This document shows positions 17,665-25,028 of a stretch of DNA of 64,000 nucleotides, piece after piece; positions within the stretch are counted from its first letter, which is position 1, and each line of letters starts with the position of its first letter. The DNA lies in NCBI GenBank assembly GCA_965214125.1, contig CBDCBA010000010.1, forward strand, positions 1-64,000, given 5' to 3'. The notes below the pieces were generated by a model. It had not been told where the DNA came from and did not search any database. It saw nothing but the letters and a program-made list of their open reading frames with translations. Source of the stretch: CBDCBA01 sp965214125. Lineage in GTDB: Bacteria > Planctomycetota > Phycisphaerae > Tepidisphaerales > Tepidisphaeraceae. Both the position numbers and the translations under genes were made by a program.

Positions 17665-18518
17665 AAGTTGATGAACACGCCGACGCCGACATACTGCAAG
17701 TCGTCTTCCCAGAACTGCCCGTTCACCTCGCGGCCGTTGTAGTACTCGATGAGGAAGCGCACGGCGCGGCCGTTGATGCGGGGGTGCTCGATCTCCAAGC
17801 CGCCGCGCACGCTCAGGTCGAACTTGAAGTCGTTGCCCTCCTGGTGCTGCACGTCGGCGGCGACGACGGGGCGGAAGATGTCGAACAGCAGCTCGGGCGA
17901 GCGCAGCTCCACGCCGTACTGGAAGCGCCAGTTCTCCCAGCGGTCCGGGTTGGGCGAGGCCAGCGTCGTGCCGCCGCCGCCGTAGAGCCGGGCGAGGGTG
18001 AAGTCGCTCTCGTCGTTAAAGTCGTAGCTGAGGTAGAGGTCGACGCGCTCGAAGCCGAAGTTCTCGCGTGTCACCCCCGCGTCGGCTCCCTCGTTCAGCA
18101 GGAACTCGTCGCCGACGTGGCTGCTGCGGTGAATCAGCCGCCCCAGGCCCGACCAAGGCCCGCGCCGCGCGGCCAGGTAGACGCCGGCGAAGAAGTCGGA
18201 GTTGAACTGGTCGCGGCTGGGCTGGTCCTGGTCGAACGTGCTGAAGACTGCCCCCTGCCCGCCGAACTCGAACAGGTCAAGGCCGCGCACGTTGTCCCAG
18301 CGGTAGATCGGCACCGTCTCGCCATAGCCCGCTTGGAAGACGTTCTCGAGAAAGTCGTCGCCAACGTACCGCTGGTAGCCCAGCTTGAAGACCGGCCAGT
18401 ACGGGTCGGCCACGAGCGGCTCGAAGATGTCGCCGGACGGCAGGACTCCGACATCAACGTCGTCGGCGAACGCGGGCGCGGCGAGGAGAAGAACGGCAAT
18501 CGAGAACAAGCGGCGCAT
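17661..18518 (-). CDS. DUF1207 outer-membrane-like protein
   Basis: A 285-aa secreted protein with a signal peptide (RRLFSIAVLLLAAPAFA) and a series of amphipathic beta strands, as in outer membrane barrels. DUF1207 hallmarks are visible: PYWPVFKLGYQRY, LIHRSSHVGDEFLLNEG, LYGGGGTTL and the closing EYYNGREVNGQFWEDDLQYVGVGVFINL, ending in aromatic/hydrophobic residues. Function is unknown; the family is found mostly in planctomycetes. A paralogue lies immediately upstream on the same strand. Confidence 0.8.
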   Translation of the reverse strand: MRRLFSIAVLLLAAPAFADDVDVGVLPSGDIFEPLVADPYWPVFKLGYQRYVGDDFLENVFQAGYGETVPIYRWDNVRGLDLFEFGGQGAVFSTFDQDQPSRDQFNSDFFAGVYLAARRGPWSGLGRLIHRSSHVGDEFLLNEGADAGVTRENFGFERVDLYLSYDFNDESDFTLARLYGGGGTTLASPNPDRWENWRFQYGVELRSPELLFDIFRPVVAADVQHQEGNDFKFDLSVRGGLEIEHPRINGRAVRFLIEYYNGREVNGQFWEDDLQYVGVGVFINL

Positions 18519-18583
18519 CGGGCGGGTAGGCTACCGCCCATGGAGCGGTTTCCATAGCCGCAACGCGCCGCGACCAAGCCGAA

Positions 18584-19456
18584 TCAGAAGCTGAACCGAA
18601 TCGCCACGCCGGCCGTGCGCAGGTCGTCGACGAAGAACTGCCCGTTCGGGTTCCGGCCGTCGTAGTAGGTCAGGGCGATCGAGAACTGCCCCCCGTCCGC
18701 GTCCGGCTGGCGCAGGCGGATGCCGGCCTGAACGCTCACGTCCGCCTGCCAATCGAGCGATTGCAAGTGCTGCACGTCGATGGCCGCGTACGGGACGACG
18801 CCGCGGTCGTTCAGGCGCGGCAGCTCGACGTCGAGGCCGTATTGCAGCGAGAGGTCGCCGTACTCGTCCGGTCCCGTTTCATGGAAGATCCAGCCGACGC
18901 CGCCGTAGGGCCGCAGGCGCACGTCGTTCGCGAGCTCCGCGTCATAGTCAATGAACGTTTCCCACGACTCGAAGCTGAAGTTCTTGCGTTGCACCGGCGG
19001 GCCGAAGAGCAGGAGTTCGTCGCCGAGGTGGCTGCTGATGTGGTAGACGCGCGTGAGCACGCCGACGCGCCCGACGCGGCCGGCAAGGTAGCCGCCGGCG
19101 TTGTAGTCGGCGTTGATGAGCGGCTGGCTCTGGTTGGCCAAGTCCAGGTTCGCGAAGAGCGCCGCCTGCACGCCGACCTCTGCCACGTCCAATTTTGAGA
19201 GCGGCCCGCTGTAGAGGGCGACCGTGTCGCCGAAGCTCGCCTGCCACAAGTCTTCATAGCCGTCGTCGCCAAAGGTCTCGTCGCCGAAGATGCCTGCGCC
19301 GTCGAGCACCCTGGCGTAGCCGAGCGTGAACTGCGGCCAGCGCGGCGCGGCCGTGAGGGGGGCGAACGCGTTGCCGCCGACGAACCACCGCGCCCGCTCG
19401 GCCATCGCGGGCGTGGCCAGCAGCAGGATCGCCAATGCGGCCAATCGAGTCGACAT
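18584..19456 (-). CDS. DUF1207 outer-membrane-like protein (paralogue)
   Basis: A 290-aa protein that parallels its neighbour: signal peptide LAALAILLLATPAMA, RWPQFTLGYAR, VYHISSHLGDELLLFGPP, LRPYGGVGWIF and the end TYYDGRNPNGQFFVDDLRTAGVAIRFSF. The two genes are tandem, 65 bp apart, and clearly diverged duplicates. ATG 19456 gives a clean signal peptide; the upstream ATG 19483 would add nine residues. The predicted barrel location is inferred from strand pattern and the C-terminal Phe. Role unknown. Confidence 0.8.
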   Translation of the reverse strand: MSTRLAALAILLLATPAMAERARWFVGGNAFAPLTAAPRWPQFTLGYARVLDGAGIFGDETFGDDGYEDLWQASFGDTVALYSGPLSKLDVAEVGVQAALFANLDLANQSQPLINADYNAGGYLAGRVGRVGVLTRVYHISSHLGDELLLFGPPVQRKNFSFESWETFIDYDAELANDVRLRPYGGVGWIFHETGPDEYGDLSLQYGLDVELPRLNDRGVVPYAAIDVQHLQSLDWQADVSVQAGIRLRQPDADGGQFSIALTYYDGRNPNGQFFVDDLRTAGVAIRFSF

Positions 19457-19617
19457 CCCCGCCACCATACCGGCCGGCCGCACCGCGCCAGCGCATCGAA
19501 CTCCGTCGCGCGCAACACGCCGCCTCTTGGATTTTTGCCGGGTTGGAGTTAGGTTTCATCTTGTTGCCCGCCGACGCCCCCGGCAGCTCCACGCCTCTCA
19601 ACCTCCTCTCCACCGCC

Positions 19618-20046
19618 ATGACCGACACCAATCCCACCACCGCTTCCCCCGCCACCCCCGCCACTCCGCCGGCGACTCCCGCCGCCCCACCCGCGACGGC
19701 GACGACCACCGACCCGGCCGTGGCCGACGGCGACAAGCCGAACGTGGTCATGTGCGTCCTGAGCTACCTGGGCATCTTCGCGCTCATCCCGTTCTTTATG
19801 AAGAAGGACGACCCGTTCATCCAGTTCAACGCCCGCCAGGGGTTGGCGTTGTTCGTGGTGGCGATCCTCGTCGCCGTCGTCTTCACGATCCTGGGCATGC
19901 TCTTCCTGCCAACGCTCTGGTCGATCGTCAGCCTCGTCATCAACCTGGCTATTCTCGCCCTGGCGATCCTCGGCATCGTCAAGGCCATCGGCGGCGAACG
20001 CTGGGTCATGCCGGTCGTCGGCCCGATGGTGAACAAGACGGCGTGA
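19618..20046 (+). CDS. DUF4870-like small membrane protein
   Basis: A 142-aa protein. The first 40 residues are Ala/Pro/Thr-rich (TPATPPATPAAPPATATTT), then VVMCVLSYLGIFALIPFFMKKDDPFIQFNARQGLALF, the recognisable DUF4870/Tic20-like core, followed by two further membrane segments and a short C-terminus. Such proteins have three to four membrane helices and no firmly known function. ATG 19618 is the only sensible start. A repeat element begins right after the stop. Confidence 0.75.
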   Translation: MTDTNPTTASPATPATPPATPAAPPATATTTDPAVADGDKPNVVMCVLSYLGIFALIPFFMKKDDPFIQFNARQGLALFVVAILVAVVFTILGMLFLPTLWSIVSLVINLAILALAILGIVKAIGGERWVMPVVGPMVNKTA

Positions 20047-20048
20047 GA

Positions 20049-20143
20049 GTGTTAAAGGATGAAGGCAGAAGGATGAAGGATGAACCTGAGTCAGAGCAGA
20101 ACGCCTTCCGCTTCGGTTTCGGGTTCATCCTTCATCCTTTCAC
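20049..20143. repeat. GGATGAAGG-type hairpin repeat, copy 1
   Basis: A 95-bp near palindrome built on AAAGGATGAAGG and its complement, with a variable centre. It is the same element, in inverted orientation, as the one at 21602-21707, so the fumarase gene sits between two inverted copies. The minus-strand TGA at 20142-20140 that ends fumarase is inside its right edge. Confidence 0.85.
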
Positions 20144-21579
20144 GCCGACGGCTCGGTCATCGAACGCGGGTCGAGCGCCTTCTCCAGCGCGTCGGCGTCC
20201 ACGTCGCCGCGTTCGGTCATGATCTGGCGGATCGTCTTGCCCTCCGCGTGCGCCTGCTTGGCAACCTTGGCGGCCTCGTCGTAGCCGATGAGGGGGTTGA
20301 GGGCCGTCACGAGCATCAGGCTCTGGTCGATCAGTTCCTTGCAGCGTTCCTCGTTCACCTCCAGGCCGACGAGGAGCTTGTCGACGAAGACGTCGCAGAC
20401 GTTGCTCAGCAGCGTGACGCTTTCGAGGAAGGCGTCGATCATCACCGGCATGGCGACGTTGAGCTCGAAGATCGACCCGACGCCGCCCATGCCGGCCATG
20501 GTGACGGTGGCGTCGTTGCCGACCACGCGGCAGACGACCTGCATGACGCTCTCGCAGACGACGGGGTTGACCTTGCCGGGCATAATCGAGCTGCCGGGCT
20601 GGATGGCCGGGAGGATGAGCTCGCCGATGCCGCAGCGTGGCCCGGAGCCGAGGTGTCGGATGTCGTTGGCGATCTTGGAGAGGGAGACGGCGAGCGTTTT
20701 CAGTGACCCGTGAGCTGCCACGAACAAGTCCTTCGCTGCCTGTGCCTCGAAGTGATCACCAGCTTCGTCGAAATCGAGAGGTTCGTCGTTGATCGTCTTG
20801 TCGACCCGTTCACTGAGTACTGTACAAACGTACTCGGCGAATTGCGGGTGCGTGTTGATGCCAGTGCCAACCGCAGTGCCGCCGATGGGCATCGTTGCAA
20901 CCAACGTCTTCACATCTTCGGTAACGGCGTCGATCGAGCGCTCGAGCTGCGATCGGTAGCCGCGAAAGACTTGACCAACGCGAACGGGCGTGGCATCCAT
21001 CAGGTGTGTTCGACCGATCTTGATGATTGTGTTCCAGCGTGCAGCTTTGCGGCTCAGTCTGTCAACGATGCGTTCTAAAGATTCAAGTAAACCGCACAGA
21101 TCTACAATCGCCGCGATGTGCATCGCCGTCGGGAAGGTGTCGTTGCTCGACTGCCCCATGTTGACGTGGTCGTTGGGGTGGACCGCGTCCTCCTTCCCCT
21201 TCGCTCCCAGCGCCAGGCCGAGCTTCTGGTTCGCGAGGTTGGCGATGACCTCGTTGGCGTTCATGTTCGTGCTCGTGCCGCTGCCGGTCTGGTAGACGTC
21301 GACGGGGAAGTGCGCGTCGTGCTTGCCGTCCGCGACTTCCGTCGCGGCGTCGATGATGGCTTTGGCGCGGCGCTCGTCGAGCTTGCCGAGGTCGAGGTTG
21401 GCCTGGGCGCAGGCGGCCTTGAGGTGGCCGAAGGCGTGGATCATCGCCGGCGGCAGCGGGCGGTTGGCGATCGGGAAGTTCTCGACCGCCCGCGCCGTGC
21501 TCGCGCCGTACAAGGCGTCGGCCGGAACGGTCATCTCGCCCATGCTGTCCTTCTCGATCCGCGTCTCGGTGTCGCTCAT
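20140..21579 (-). CDS. fumC: Class II fumarate hydratase
   Basis: A 479-aa enzyme of the aspartase/fumarase superfamily, interconverting fumarate and malate in the TCA cycle. Conserved blocks are SGTSTNMNANEVIANLA, VHPNDHVNMGQSSNDTFPTAMH, the catalytic GRTHLMDATPVRVGQ, and the signature GSSIMPGKVNPV. Length is normal for the family. The segment 20700-21120 is visibly less GC-rich, with A/T-ending codons, than the parts on either side, yet the protein stays intact. The gene is bracketed by two inverted repeat copies. ATG 21579 starts at the usual position. Confidence 0.95.
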   Translation of the reverse strand: MSDTETRIEKDSMGEMTVPADALYGASTARAVENFPIANRPLPPAMIHAFGHLKAACAQANLDLGKLDERRAKAIIDAATEVADGKHDAHFPVDVYQTGSGTSTNMNANEVIANLANQKLGLALGAKGKEDAVHPNDHVNMGQSSNDTFPTAMHIAAIVDLCGLLESLERIVDRLSRKAARWNTIIKIGRTHLMDATPVRVGQVFRGYRSQLERSIDAVTEDVKTLVATMPIGGTAVGTGINTHPQFAEYVCTVLSERVDKTINDEPLDFDEAGDHFEAQAAKDLFVAAHGSLKTLAVSLSKIANDIRHLGSGPRCGIGELILPAIQPGSSIMPGKVNPVVCESVMQVVCRVVGNDATVTMAGMGGVGSIFELNVAMPVMIDAFLESVTLLSNVCDVFVDKLLVGLEVNEERCKELIDQSLMLVTALNPLIGYDEAAKVAKQAHAEGKTIRQIMTERGDVDADALEKALDPRSMTEPSA

Positions 21580-21601
21580 GCGAACAGGATACGCGGAGCC
21601 G

Positions 21602-21707
21602 AAAGGATGAAGGCGGAAGGATGAAGGATGAACCCGAGACCGAAGCGGATAGCCTTCTGCTCTGACTCAGGTTCATCCTTCATCCTTCTGCCTTCATCCT
21701 TTCACCC
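21602..21707. repeat. GGATGAAGG-type hairpin repeat, copy 2
   Basis: About 105 bp, the reverse complement of the copy at 20049-20143 with small indels; both share arms based on AAAGGATGAAGG and a central TGAGTCAGAGCAGAA block. The minus-strand TGA at 21704-21702 that ends the downstream epimerase gene lies in its right arm. Confidence 0.85.
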
Positions 21708-22652
21708 TCCCCCCCTCGTCCGTCGCACAAGGTCTTCGGCGGCGGCGGGCCAGTTGGGGTGGCGGAAGACGAAGCCGCTCTCGGGCAGCGCCGCCGACAC
21801 CACGCTGCGGCTCTTGAGGATCAGCTCCGACTCCGTCCGCAGGACGAACGCGCCCACCTCCAGCATCCACCGCGTGGCCGGCAGGCCGATCCGCTGGCCC
21901 CAGGCGCGGCGGAGCGAACGCATGAACTCCGCCTGCGGCAGCGGCCCCGGCGCGGCGAGGTTGATCGGGCCGTCGAGGCTCGGCGTGGCGATCAGGTGCT
22001 GCACCGCCGCGACGAAGTCGGCGTCGTGGATCCACGACATCCGCTGCTGCCCGCCCGCGACCGATCCGCCCAACCCCAGGCGTACCAAGCGGAGCAGCAC
22101 GCGGAAGACGCCGCCGGGGTCGGGACTCATCACCATCGCCGTACGCATCAGCACCAATCGCGTGGCGGACGTGTCGGCGGCGCGGGCGGCCTCCTCCCAC
22201 GCCTTGGCCACGTCGATACTGAAGGCCCACATGTCGGGCACGTTCGGCTCGTTGCCGCCAAGGTCGTCGCTGCGCTCGTCGTGCGGCGGATCGCGGCGGT
22301 CGGCGTAGATCGTGGCGGTGCTCATCTGCAGCCACGTCGGCGGCGGGTTCGCGGCTTGAGCAATCGCCTGGCCAACGGCGCGGGTGGAGTCGACACGCGA
22401 CTCCATGATCTGCCGCCGGCTCGCGCGATCGTACCGGCAGTCGACGCTCCGGCCCGCGAGGTTGATCACGACGTCGGCCCCGTCGACCTCCGCCGCCCAG
22501 TCGCCGAGCGTGCGGCCATCCCACGCGACGCCGCGACCCACGTCGGCGTTGCCGCCGCGGCTGAGGACGACCACGTCGTCACCCGAGGCGACGAAGCTGC
22601 GTGCAAGGATCTGCCCGATTTGCCCACTTCCGCCGGGAATAACAATCCGCAT
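21702..22652 (-). CDS. SDR39U1 / TIGR01777-type NAD(P)-binding epimerase
   Basis: A 316-aa short-chain dehydrogenase relative. The cofactor motif is MRIVIPGGSGQIGQILARSF, with INLAGRSVDCRY as the TIGR01777 signature and RMSWIHDADFVAAVQHLI as the usual SWIHxxD block. The C-terminal DUF1731-like segment (AALPESGFVFRHPNWPAAAEDL) closes the domain. The family is common, and its substrate is unknown. ATG 22652 is chosen over the in-frame codon five residues upstream because it gives the canonical nucleotide-binding start. Confidence 0.85.
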   Translation of the reverse strand: MRIVIPGGSGQIGQILARSFVASGDDVVVLSRGGNADVGRGVAWDGRTLGDWAAEVDGADVVINLAGRSVDCRYDRASRRQIMESRVDSTRAVGQAIAQAANPPPTWLQMSTATIYADRRDPPHDERSDDLGGNEPNVPDMWAFSIDVAKAWEEAARAADTSATRLVLMRTAMVMSPDPGGVFRVLLRLVRLGLGGSVAGGQQRMSWIHDADFVAAVQHLIATPSLDGPINLAAPGPLPQAEFMRSLRRAWGQRIGLPATRWMLEVGAFVLRTESELILKSRSVVSAALPESGFVFRHPNWPAAAEDLVRRTRGGG

Positions 22653-22725
22653 GACGGACGGTACCACCCGCGCGCGTCCGCCGTTTCAACAACGCTGGTT
22701 CAACAACCTGTACCGTGGGCGTGCA

Positions 22726-23226
22726 GTGATCTTCCGAGTGGAAAACATCGTCCTGGTCGCCCTCCTGCTGATTGCGGGCGCGTGCGGGCTCGCCTACGTC
22801 AGTTGGCTGGACGACCCGGCGGGCTTTTGGCGGGCGGTGCGATGGACACTAGTCGCGCTTGCCGTCCATGTCGTGGCGACGCCGGGGTTGGCGGTGGTCG
22901 CCGGATGGGTGGACCGGCGGCGCGACCTGAAGCGGCGCGGCGGGGGTGTGGTGTGGGTGATGATTCTGACCGGCTTGGTCGCAACCGTGGCCGCCGGTGT
23001 GGGGGCGGCGATGCTGCCGGGGCCGTGGTACGCGGCCGTCCCGCTCGCGGGCGTGGCTGGGCTGGCGGCGATGGTGATTTCGTGGGGAACCGTCCCCCTC
23101 GCGCGTCCACGCGATGCCGAGGCGGCCGGCCCGGAAACAATGGCCGTCTTGTTGCCAACCCTGCTGCTGCCGATCGCCCTGCTCGTCGGCTGGATCGCGC
23201 GCGGGTTGCTCACCCTCCTGCCGTAA
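22726..23226 (+). CDS. Hypothetical integral membrane protein
   Basis: A protein of about 166 aa with five hydrophobic segments, among them NIVLVALLLIAGACGLAYV, VALAVHVVATPGLAVVAGWV and VWVMILTGLVATVAAGVGAAML, separated by a basic loop DRRRDLKRRGGG. No family is recognised. The frame is open upstream, but ATG 22651 would overlap the divergent epimerase start by two bases, so GTG 22726 (or GTG 22738) is more plausible. Inner-membrane location is inferred from hydrophobicity. Confidence 0.6.
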   Translation: MIFRVENIVLVALLLIAGACGLAYVSWLDDPAGFWRAVRWTLVALAVHVVATPGLAVVAGWVDRRRDLKRRGGGVVWVMILTGLVATVAAGVGAAMLPGPWYAAVPLAGVAGLAAMVISWGTVPLARPRDAEAAGPETMAVLLPTLLLPIALLVGWIARGLLTLLP

Positions 23227-23294
23227 TCGGCGGACGACCGAGGGCGCTTACAGTTCGATATACTTATGGTCGCCGCCGCCACACAAGGCCACCG

Positions 23295-23594
23295 ATGGAC
23301 CCTGACCTCGATCCCGCCGTTGCTCCTGTCGCCTACTGCGACCGATGCCGCGCGATCGGCAAGGGGATTGGCGTCTATCTGAACGGCTTGAAGGAGGGCG
23401 ACGGACCGTGCCCGCTCTGTCCGCTGCGAGCGCAGTGGCGTGCCGAGCCGGCCGCGGTCGAGGATTGGAGCGAGGCGACGTGGCAACAGCATTTCGACCG
23501 CTTCGCCGCCGTCCGCTGGCCCGACGGCCTGCCGGAACACTGGAGCGTGGCCGACCAGCGGTGGGAGTTCAACCGGTGGCTCCGAGCGACTTAA
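23295..23594 (+). CDS. Hypothetical small zinc-ribbon protein
   Basis: A 99-aa protein starting MDPDLDPAVAPVAYCDRCRAIGKG and containing a second Cys pair, GPCPLCPLRAQWR. The two CxxC knuckles spaced by about 22 residues suggest one structural zinc site. The rest is Trp-rich and acidic (EDWSEATWQQHFDRF, RWPDGLPEHWSVADQRWEFNRWL). Family unknown. It ends overlapping the convergent glycosyltransferase stop by four bases. Confidence 0.6.
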   Translation: MDPDLDPAVAPVAYCDRCRAIGKGIGVYLNGLKEGDGPCPLCPLRAQWRAEPAAVEDWSEATWQQHFDRFAAVRWPDGLPEHWSVADQRWEFNRWLRAT

Positions 23595-24574
23595 CGGCCG
23601 AGTAACGCTCTCGCGCCGGCACGGAGAAATCGGAACAACGGTCTGCGTCGCAGGATTTGGCGGGGGTCGGCCTTCACGGCGGACCAGTACGCCCGCACGC
23701 TGTCACGCCAACAGGCGGCGCGGTAGTAGTTCGTCGCGACATCGACGCCGTACCGGCCGGCGAACTTCGACCTTCTCGCCATGTGTTCGGCGGGAAGTTT
23801 TTGCGGGTCGAACAGGCAGTTCACGACGAACGGCTCCGCCTGCCGCATGCGGTCGGGGTTGAGGCGCAGGCTGTCGGCGTGGCGGTGGGCGAGTAGGACG
23901 ATGCCCGCCTCGCCCGGCGCGCTGGCGGCGCGGCCGGTCGCCAGGACGTGGCCGAAGAAGACGATGTCCTGGCTGCGCACGCACTGCGGGGCAAAGCGGA
24001 TGCGTTTTGCCACATCGCTGCGGACGACGGCGGTGCCGGGGGTCAGACCCAGCAGCTTGCGGTCTAGGTAGCGGCCGAAGTCGGTCGCGGGGTCGCCGGT
24101 CGTCGCGTTCGCGGGCTTGGGGCGGACCTTCGGCCGACCGTTTGGCTGCGGCGTAATCGATTCGAACCCGCCAAAGGCCATCGCCAGGTCGCCACCTTCG
24201 CGATTGATCGTCGCGGCGATCGTCGCGAAGGCGTTCGAGCGCAGTTCATCGTCGGCATCGAGAAACCAGACCCATTCGCCACGGCAAAGGTCGAGGCCGG
24301 TGTTGCGGGCGACGGCGAGGCCGGCGTTCTCCTGATGTCGGTAGACACAGCGAACGCCAAGCGGCTCGAACAGGTCGGCAAACGCTTGCCGGGCGATCAC
24401 GCGGGTGTCGTCGGTCGAACCGTCATCGACCACGATCAGCTCGAACCAGGCCGGGACATCGTCATTAACGGCGTCCTGCTCCGCGACGCTGTCGAGGCAA
24501 CGGCGGAGCGTGTGGGCGTAGTTGTAGCTCGGGACGACGATGCTGAAGCGCGGGCACTCATCATTCGGAGGCAC
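23591..24574 (-). CDS. Family 2 glycosyltransferase
   Basis: A 327-aa GT-A enzyme. FSIVVPSYNYAHTLRRCLDSV and ELIVVDDGSTDDT form the nucleotide-sugar site, ENAGLAVARNTGLDLCRGEWVWFLDADDEL gives the DxD metal motif, and SQDIVFFGHVL fits the acceptor-side region. It probably transfers a sugar to a surface polysaccharide or glycolipid. No partner polysaccharide genes adjoin it. The start ATG 24574 is just upstream of a 26-bp perfect palindrome. Confidence 0.85.
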   Translation of the reverse strand: MPPNDECPRFSIVVPSYNYAHTLRRCLDSVAEQDAVNDDVPAWFELIVVDDGSTDDTRVIARQAFADLFEPLGVRCVYRHQENAGLAVARNTGLDLCRGEWVWFLDADDELRSNAFATIAATINREGGDLAMAFGGFESITPQPNGRPKVRPKPANATTGDPATDFGRYLDRKLLGLTPGTAVVRSDVAKRIRFAPQCVRSQDIVFFGHVLATGRAASAPGEAGIVLLAHRHADSLRLNPDRMRQAEPFVVNCLFDPQKLPAEHMARRSKFAGRYGVDVATNYYRAACWRDSVRAYWSAVKADPRQILRRRPLFRFLRAGARALLGR

Positions 24575-24590
24575 GCGGCATCATAAGGAA

Positions 24591-24616
24591 CCAGACCGCG
24601 TTGCAACGCGGTCTGG
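24591..24616. repeat. Perfect 26-bp palindrome between divergent genes
   Basis: Two 13-bp arms, CCAGACCGCGTTG and its exact complement, meet with no spacer. It sits between the divergent glycosyltransferase and MazG genes, 14 bp before the MazG start. It could be an operator for a dimeric regulator or a short relative of the GCAACG-containing hairpins at 33821 and 46221. Confidence 0.7.
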
Positions 24617-24630
24617 TAGGGTCGCCTGCC

Positions 24631-24915
24631 ATGAGCGAGCCGTTGACCGTCGCGGGCTTTCAAAACCACATCCGCGAGAAGTACTTCGACACCGACAACG
24701 CCCGCGGGACGCCGGGGACGTGGCTGTGGTTCAGTGAGGAGATCGGGGAACTCGCGCGGGCGCTCGCGCGGGGAGGGGATCGGGCGAATCTTGAGGAGGA
24801 GTTCGCGGACGTTTTCGCGTGGCTCTGCACGCTTGCGAACATCAACGACGTCGATCTCGCCAAGGCGATCGAGGCGAAGTACCTCGGCAAGACGCCGCCG
24901 ACGGGGGCCAAGTGA
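24631..24915 (+). CDS. MazG-like nucleotide pyrophosphohydrolase
   Basis: A 94-aa protein of the MazG/dUTPase all-alpha NTP pyrophosphatase fold. The metal-binding acidic motifs are WLWFSEEIGELARAL and LEEEFADVFAWLCTLAN, that is EExxE followed by ExxD. Short single-domain members hydrolyse non-canonical or excess nucleoside triphosphates. The length is normal for the short form. ATG 24631 lies just after the 26-bp palindrome. Confidence 0.9.
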   Translation: MSEPLTVAGFQNHIREKYFDTDNARGTPGTWLWFSEEIGELARALARGGDRANLEEEFADVFAWLCTLANINDVDLAKAIEAKYLGKTPPTGAK

Positions 24916-25028
24916 GAGGTCATCGCCCCGGTGAGACGATTTCGCCCGCCGCGCATGGGGCAGGCGTGAGCGGTTGCCCGGACGAAGCGTTTGACGCCCG
25001 CAGCGCGTTCGCCGTACGTTCGGCGACG

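Noticed and set aside
20049..21707. Repeated GGATGAAGG blocks as a CRISPR array
   Set aside because: Only two copies, in inverted orientation and separated by a complete gene, with no regular spacers and no cas genes anywhere in the window.
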